Positions 1-5,211 of a stretch of DNA of 5,211 nucleotides are shown one piece after another. The translations under genes and the position numbers were made by a program. Below the pieces are notes generated by a model. The model was given only the letters and a program-made list of their open reading frames with translations, made no database searches and had not been told where the DNA came from. Origin of the DNA: an uncultured Pseudomonadota bacterium (GTDB taxonomy: Bacteria > Myxococcota_A > UBA796 > CAJQPC01); NCBI GenBank assembly GCA_937915955.1, contig CALGIB010000261.1:1-5211 (forward strand), given 5' to 3'. Position 1 is the first letter of the stretch; the number at the start of each line of letters is the position of its first letter.

Positions 1-1
1 C

Positions 2-571
2 GCCTCGCTGCGCTGCGTGGACCTGGTCGAGACCTTGGTCTCCCCCGAGCAGCTGCCCTCGGTCGAGGCCATCTGGCGACAGCTCGAGGCCCGTCGGCGC
101 GGGGCACACGAGGTGCCCTGGGTGCAAGCGGTGCTCCGCGTGCTGGAGCTCGAGGACTACCGGGCGCTGGCCCGACACGAGCCCGGGTGGATCGCGGCTC
201 GGCTGGGGGTCTCCGAAGACGAGGAGAGCCGCTGCGTCGACTTCCTGCGCAGCTCAGGCCTTGTCGTCGAACAGGGCGGGCTGCTGGAGGAGGCGGGGGT
301 GCGCGCGGTGGACACGCGCAGGCACCCCGAGATCGGGCGAGCGCTGAAGGCCCACTGGTCCGCGGTGGCCGGTCAGCGCATCGAGGCCGGGGCGCCCGGC
401 CAGTTCAGCTACAACGTCTTCGTGGTGAGCGACGCGGACTTCGAGCGCATCCGCGCGCTGCACCTGCGCTACTTCCGCGAGCTGCGGGCCGTGGTCGCCG
501 ACAGCCAGCCCGGGCAGCGCGTCTGCGTGGCCAACGTGCAGCTCTTCGCCCTGGACGCCGATCAGGCCTGA
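2..571 (+). CDS. DUF4423 / TIGR02147-like transcriptional regulator, C-terminal part (5' truncated by window edge)
   Basis: The frame is open to the left edge, so the GTG at 17 is probably an internal valine and not the start. The visible 189 residues look like the C-terminal part of the DUF4423/TIGR02147 family, which is common in Myxococcota. Recalled family features are the stretch LPSVEAIWRQLEARRR, the LELEDYRAL...HEPGWIAARLGVS segment, the VDTRR element, the LKAHW helix, FSYNVFVVS (visible residues about 135-143) and the terminal VQLFAL. Residues about 63-88 (WIAARLGVSEDEE...LRSSGLV) read as a winged-helix unit. Family members of this subtype carry an N-terminal XRE-like helix-turn-helix, which would lie outside the window. 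The likely role is a cytoplasmic DNA-binding regulator; targets and ligand are unknown. It converges on the minus-strand glycosyltransferase with 24 bases between stops, and no terminator-like hairpin is visible there. Family assignment is from memory of the pattern. Confidence 0.8.
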   Translation, partial: ASLRCVDLVETLVSPEQLPSVEAIWRQLEARRRGAHEVPWVQAVLRVLELEDYRALARHEPGWIAARLGVSEDEESRCVDFLRSSGLVVEQGGLLEEAGVRAVDTRRHPEIGRALKAHWSAVAGQRIEAGAPGQFSYNVFVVSDADFERIRALHLRYFRELRAVVADSQPGQRVCVANVQLFALDADQA

Positions 572-595
572 CGGGCCGGGAACTCGACTCCGCGT

Positions 596-1570
596 TCAGG
601 GCCGGCGAGCCAGGCGGGTCGCCCGCCACTGGCCCAGCAGCTCGGCCAGCTGACACCTCAGCTCGCCTGGGCCGGCCTGCAGCACGGGGCGCACCAGACC
701 GGGCAGGGCCCCGATCACGCCGGCGAGCGAGGCCACCCGGGGAGGCTCGCCCAGGAGCTGGTGCTGAAGGTGCAGGTCCCGGGTCCGCCGGTAGAGCTCG
801 CGGGCCTGACGCGGGTGGCTGTGCACGACGACGGCGGCGGGCACGTAGCCTACGCGGCGGCCCTGCCTCCAGTGCAGGTCCTCCCCGATGGGCACGCTGG
901 GCAGGGGGTGTTCGAGCAGGGTGTCGCGGCGGTACAGGGCGAAGACGTTGTCCAGGCGCTCCACCGGCCAGTGTCCGCGGCCGGCGGGGGTCCAGGACTG
1001 CAGGCGCTCCCGGGTCACGGGGTCTGCGCCGGGCCAGGGCACCTGTCGACCGAAGACCGCGTCGTAGCCGCCCTCCTCGAGGGCCTCGACCAGGGCTCGT
1101 ACGCAGCCCGCCCCTCGGGGCAGCGCGTCGTCGACGGTCAGCAGCACATAGTCCGTGGTCGCCGCGCGCACGCCCTCCATGCGCGTGGCCCCGTGTCCGC
1201 CCCAGGGCACCCGAAGGACCCTGTCTCCGCGGACGCCGTCGACCTGCCCGTTGGCCAGGACCATCACCTCGAGGTCGCAGTCCTGAGCCCTCAGGGCCTC
1301 GAGCCCGACCGGCGTGTGCCGGTGGGTGGGGATGATCGCCGTGACGCTCAGGGGCTCGCTCGGGTCCCGACCCGGCAGCGGCAGGTGCTCGCGCAGCGCC
1401 TCGGTGAAGCGCGGGGTGCGGGTGATCGCGCCCTCGAAGCAGGGCAGCAGCTGGTCAGCGCGCAGCTCGGGCGGAAGATCGGCCTGCAGGTCCAGGTACA
1501 CTGGCTCGCCCCGGCGCAGCGCCCGCTCCAGCGCCTCGAGGTCCGAGGGATCCAGGCCGCGCAGCTTCAT
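596..1570 (-). CDS. Glycosyltransferase, family 2-like (GT-A fold), 324 aa
   Basis: This is probably a cytoplasmic or membrane-associated sugar transferase using a nucleotide-sugar donor. The GT-A core starts near residue 75: strand SVTAIIPTHRH (75-85), then EVMVLANG (101-108), the WGGHGATRMEGVRAA segment (123-137), and YVLLTVDDALP (141-151), whose VDD (146-148) is the likely DXD-type metal and donor site. FGRQVPWPGADPVTRERL (173-190) resembles the GRQ-P-ADP element of rhamnosyltransferase-like GT2 enzymes. IGEDLHW (228-234) is the usual ED acceptor/catalytic motif, followed by YVPAAVVVHSH (242-252). About 74 N-terminal residues precede the core and I do not recognise them. No signal peptide is evident, and the C-terminal LAGVIGALPGLVRPVL is only mildly hydrophobic. 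The ATG at 1570 has a weak AGG about 7 bases upstream. It is divergent from prkA, and the acceptor and pathway cannot be told from sequence. Confidence 0.85.
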   Translation of the reverse strand: MKLRGLDPSDLEALERALRRGEPVYLDLQADLPPELRADQLLPCFEGAITRTPRFTEALREHLPLPGRDPSEPLSVTAIIPTHRHTPVGLEALRAQDCDLEVMVLANGQVDGVRGDRVLRVPWGGHGATRMEGVRAATTDYVLLTVDDALPRGAGCVRALVEALEEGGYDAVFGRQVPWPGADPVTRERLQSWTPAGRGHWPVERLDNVFALYRRDTLLEHPLPSVPIGEDLHWRQGRRVGYVPAAVVVHSHPRQARELYRRTRDLHLQHQLLGEPPRVASLAGVIGALPGLVRPVLQAGPGELRCQLAELLGQWRATRLARRP

Positions 1571-1632
1571 GGGACCTGTCTATCGCGCCGGCCGAGTGGA
1601 GTTGACCGCGCCGCGCTCAAGCTCCCGAACCC

Positions 1633-1667
1633 GCGTCCGATGCGGGGGCGTGCCTCACCTCGGACGC
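1633..1667. repeat. Inverted repeat, 8-bp arms GCGTCCGA / TCGGACGC with 19-base spacer
   Basis: The arms at 1633-1640 and 1660-1667 are perfect reverse complements. The left arm can alternatively pair locally, with CCCGC (1630-1634) against GCGGG (1642-1646). GCGGGG (1642-1647) can also pair with CCCCGC (1671-1676), so the region can form mutually exclusive hairpins in RNA. It lies between divergent genes, so an operator or a 5'-leader structure for the glycosyltransferase is more plausible than a terminator, and there is no U-tract. In such GC-rich DNA an 8-bp match could also be chance. Confidence 0.35.
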
Positions 1668-1785
1668 AGACCCCGCGCTCAGGGGTCAGAATGATGATGG
1701 GTGCTCCGCCGTACAACCGCCGGGCACCCCACCCAGACATCGATCACCTCGCGAAACGCTCTCGCATCCCCGGCCCCCAAGACTG

Positions 1786-1800
1786 TGCGGTACAGCCGCA
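1786..1800. repeat. Short palindrome TGCGG-N5-CCGCA upstream of prkA
   Basis: Perfect 5-bp arms (1786-1790 and 1796-1800) flank TACAG, 55 to 69 bases before the prkA ATG. An alternative pairing is CTGT (1783-1786) with ACAG (1792-1795). The right half overlaps GTACAGCCGC, which recurs with one mismatch at 1711-1720. It could be a small operator half-site pair or chance. Confidence 0.2.
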
Positions 1801-1842
1801 GCCGGCCCGAGGATGATCCACGAACCTCGACGACCTGTCGGC

Positions 1843-1848
1843 AGGAGA
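1843..1848 (+). promoter_or_regulatory. Ribosome binding site of prkA (AGGAGA)
   Basis: AGGAGA ends 6 bases before the ATG at 1855, near-ideal spacing for a Shine-Dalgarno site. This decides the prkA start in favour of 1855 over the in-frame upstream ATG at 1813. That alternative has only a GAGG directly abutting it and would add an Arg/Pro-rich tail not typical of the family. CCTG (1834-1837) can pair with CAGG (1842-1845) across a 4-base loop, which could partly hide the site. Confidence 0.75.
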
Positions 1849-1854
1849 CGCACC

Positions 1855-3899
<2,045 letters not shown>

Positions 3900-3900
<1 letters not shown>

Positions 3901-4982
3901 TGCCCCTGAACATCGACAACGACTACCACCGCTTCCGTCAGATCGTGAAGGGTCGGATCCGCAAGGACCTGAAGCGCTTCATGAGCAACGGCGAGATGAT
4001 CGGTCGACAGGGCAAGAAGACCGTGTCGATTCCACTCCCCCAGATCACCATCCCCCGGTTCCGCTACGGCAAGAACAAGGGCGTGGGTCAGGGCGAGGGC
4101 GAGGGCCAGGGCCCGGGCTCGGGTCCGGGCGAGGCCGGTGACCAGGCTGGCGAGCACGTGATCGAGGTGGACGTCACCTACGAGGAGCTGGCCGAGATCC
4201 TGGGATCGGAGCTGGAGCTGCCCAACATCCAGCCTCGGGGGGCCAAGGAGATCAGCAGCCAGCGAGACCGCTACGTGGGCATCAGCAAGCTGGGCCCCGA
4301 GTCCCTGCGGCACACGCGCCGGACCTTCCGTGAGGCGCTCAAGCGGCAGATCGCCTCGGGCAGCTACGACCCCGGGCGACCGCGCATCGTGCCGGTCAAG
4401 GAGGACAAGCGCTACCGAAGCTGGAAGGCCCAGACCGAGCCTCAGTCCGCCGCGGTGATCGTCTACATGATGGATGTCTCCGGCAGCATGGGCAGGGAGC
4501 AGAAGGAGATCGTGCGGCTCGAGGCCTTCTGGATCGACACCTGGCTGCGCAATCAGTACAAGAACGTCGAGACCCGCTTCATCATCCATGACGCGGTCGC
4601 CAAGGAGGTCGACCGGCACACCTTCTTCCACACCCGCGAGAGCGGCGGCACCCTGATCTCGTCGGCCTACAAACTCTGCATGCAGATCATCGAGGCGGAC
4701 TACCCGCCCAGCGAGTGGAACATCTACCCCTTCCACTTCAGCGACGGGGACAACTGGTCCAGCTCTGACACGAAGCTCTGTATGGAGTTGCTCAAGACCC
4801 AGCTGATCCCGGTGGCCAATCAGTTCTGCTACGGCCAGGTCGACAGCGAGTATGGCTCGGGGCAGTTCATCAAGGATCTGGAGCAGAACTTCAAGGACGA
4901 GGAGTTCGTGCGCCTGTCCCGCATCCCCGACCGCGAGGGCATCATGGGGTCCATCCAGGACTTCCTGGGCAAGGGGTACTGA
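3900..4982 (+). CDS. yeaH: DUF444 / UPF0229 family protein with VWA MIDAS site (YeaH/YhbH), 360 aa
   Basis: This is a cytoplasmic partner of PrkA in a conserved trio; the molecular function is unknown. The N-terminus (FRQIVKGRIRKDLKRFM, then VSIPLPQITIPRFRYG) matches the family. Next comes a flexible linker of alternating Gly-X dipeptides (residues 61-77), as expected for DUF444 proteins. After EELAEILGSELELPNIQ comes a von Willebrand A domain, about 183-350. Its metal site is visible: DVSGS (D192, S194, S196), the threonine of SGGT (T251) and the aspartate of FSDGD (D282), so all the usual MIDAS positions are present. At 360 residues it is shorter than E. coli YeaH (about 427) but has no obvious break. 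The ATG overlaps the prkA stop (TGATG) and has only a weak GAG upstream, so translation is probably coupled to prkA. One base separates its stop from spoVR. Pairing of an AAA+ protein with a VWA protein recalls MoxR/VWA systems (inference). Confidence 0.95.
4080..4130 (+). repeat. Tandem Gly-X coding repeat (linker of DUF444 protein)
   Basis: Near-perfect 6-base units of the GGNNNN type encode nine glycines at every second position (residues 61, 63 ... 77) with V, Q, E, E, Q, P, S, P between them. This is a low-complexity, flexible linker between the N-terminal segment and the EELAEILG/VWA part. Such hexamer arrays are prone to length change by slippage in whole codons, so linker length may vary among strains. 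Confidence 0.7.
4972..4976 (+). promoter_or_regulatory. Ribosome binding site of spoVR (AGGGG), inside the end of the DUF444 gene
   Basis: AGGGG lies 7 bases before the ATG at 4984, within the last codons of the upstream gene. With the TGA-G-ATG junction it supports 4984 as the start and implies that spoVR can both bind ribosomes on its own and be coupled to the upstream gene. Confidence 0.65.
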
Positions 4983-4983
4983 G

Positions 4984-5211
4984 ATGGCCGACAGCTTCTT
5001 CTTCCGAGCGCGTCGCGGCCTGAGCCCCGAGCTCGAGGAGTCCCGGGTCTTCATCGAGCAGTTGGCCAAGGACTACGGGCTCGACTTCTTCGAGACCATC
5101 TTCGAGGTCTGTGACTTCGACGAGATCAACATGCTGGCGTCCTACGGCGGCTTCCCGACCCGCTACCCCCACTGGAAGTGGGGCATGGACTACCTGCAGA
5201 TGCAGAAGGGC
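4984..5211 (+). CDS. spoVR: SpoVR family protein, N-terminal 76 residues (3' truncated by window edge)
   Basis: The visible N-terminus matches the SpoVR/YcgB family. A helical start (FIEQLAKDYGLDFFETIFEV, about 23-42) is followed by the very conserved ASYGGFPTRYPHWKWG (52-67) and the beginning of the next helix. Full family members are usually around 450-510 residues, so most of the gene lies beyond the window. Bacillus SpoVR is involved in spore cortex formation, and homologues occur in many non-sporulating bacteria with stress or stationary-phase expression. Its biochemical activity is not established. It is the third gene of the prkA-DUF444-spoVR operon, one base after the preceding stop. 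The frame is open to the last base with no sign of damage. Confidence 0.93.
   Translation, partial: MADSFFFRARRGLSPELEESRVFIEQLAKDYGLDFFETIFEVCDFDEINMLASYGGFPTRYPHWKWGMDYLQMQKG

Larger units (their letters stand above)
1571..1854. promoter_or_regulatory. Divergent intergenic region between glycosyltransferase and prkA
   Basis: This 284-base gap must carry the 5' control sequences of both the minus-strand glycosyltransferase and the plus-strand prkA operon. I found no good sigma-70 pair: TTGACC at 1602-1607 lacks a matching -10, and TACAAC at 1712-1717 lacks a -35. I found no TGGCAC-N5-TTGCA sigma-54 site on reading. What it does hold is an 8-bp inverted repeat (1633-1667), a short palindrome (1786-1800), two near-identical copies of GTACARCCGC (1711-1720 and 1790-1799), and a possible 41-codon ORF (1691-1816). 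Third-position composition looks less biased here than in the neighbouring genes, consistent with non-coding DNA. In other bacteria the prkA operon is controlled by starvation or stationary-phase factors; nothing visible shows which applies here. Confidence 0.5.

Noticed and set aside
17..19. GTG at 17 as the start of the first gene
   Set aside because: The frame is open to the left edge, and ASLRCVDLVETLVSP continues a family-like pattern with its N-terminal DNA-binding domain upstream of the window.
565..577. GGCC-TGACG-GGCC as a terminator between the convergent genes
   Set aside because: Only a 4-bp stem with no U-tract, lying mostly over the stop codon; not enough to call a terminator.
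187..1335. 382-codon plus-strand frame rich in Arg, Gly, Ala and Pro
   Set aside because: It runs across the end of the regulator and antisense to the glycosyltransferase; composition is that of an out-of-frame GC-rich read-through.
761..1690. Upstream part of a 351-codon plus-strand frame antisense to the glycosyltransferase
   Set aside because: Shadow of the glycosyltransferase. Only its last 41 codons, in intergenic DNA with an SD-like site, were kept as a weak finding.
1602..1717. Sigma-70 or sigma-54 promoter for prkA or the glycosyltransferase
   Set aside because: TTGACC at 1602 and TACAAC at 1712 each lack a partner box at the right distance; no GG/GC -24/-12 element with a good consensus was seen.
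1813..1854. Upstream in-frame ATG at 1813 as the prkA start
   Set aside because: No properly spaced Shine-Dalgarno, and the added 14 residues are not typical of the family; ATG 1855 has AGGAGA at good spacing.

Overview
The window is GC-rich, with strong G/C bias at codon third positions. Its gene families suggest a myxobacterium-like organism (Myxococcota or a relative). The evidence is a DUF4423/TIGR02147-type regulator, a family expanded in that group, and a PrkA/DUF444/SpoVR cluster whose SpoVR and PrkA resemble delta-proteobacterial versions as I remember them. This taxonomic placement is inference from recalled family patterns, not a database result.

Layout. (1) Positions 2-571, plus strand: the C-terminal part of a DUF4423 (TIGR02147-like) transcriptional regulator, cut by the left edge. 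(2) Positions 596-1570, minus strand: a complete family 2-like glycosyltransferase that converges on the regulator with 24 bases between the stop codons. (3) Positions 1571-1854: a 284-base divergent intergenic region between the glycosyltransferase and prkA. It must hold both 5' control regions. I see an inverted repeat, a small palindrome and a possible short leader ORF there, but no convincing consensus promoter. (4) Positions 1855-5211, plus strand: a tightly packed operon of prkA (AAA+ protein, PrkA family), a DUF444/UPF0229 protein with a von Willebrand A (VWA) metal-binding site, and the start of spoVR, cut by the right edge. The stop of prkA overlaps the DUF444 start by one base, and one base separates DUF444 from spoVR.

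How the genes work together. prkA, DUF444 (yeaH in E. coli, yhbH in Bacillus) and spoVR are a recurrent trio linked to starvation, stationary phase and sporulation. Their joint biochemistry is still poorly understood. An AAA+ ATPase beside a MIDAS-type VWA protein resembles the general MoxR/VWA arrangement, in which ATPase and VWA protein act as a pair on a target. SpoVR would be the third partner or the effector. The trio is not new, but it is the most biologically interesting content here. The flanking regulator and glycosyltransferase show no sequence evidence of belonging to it. I see no mobile element, CRISPR array, tRNA or rRNA.
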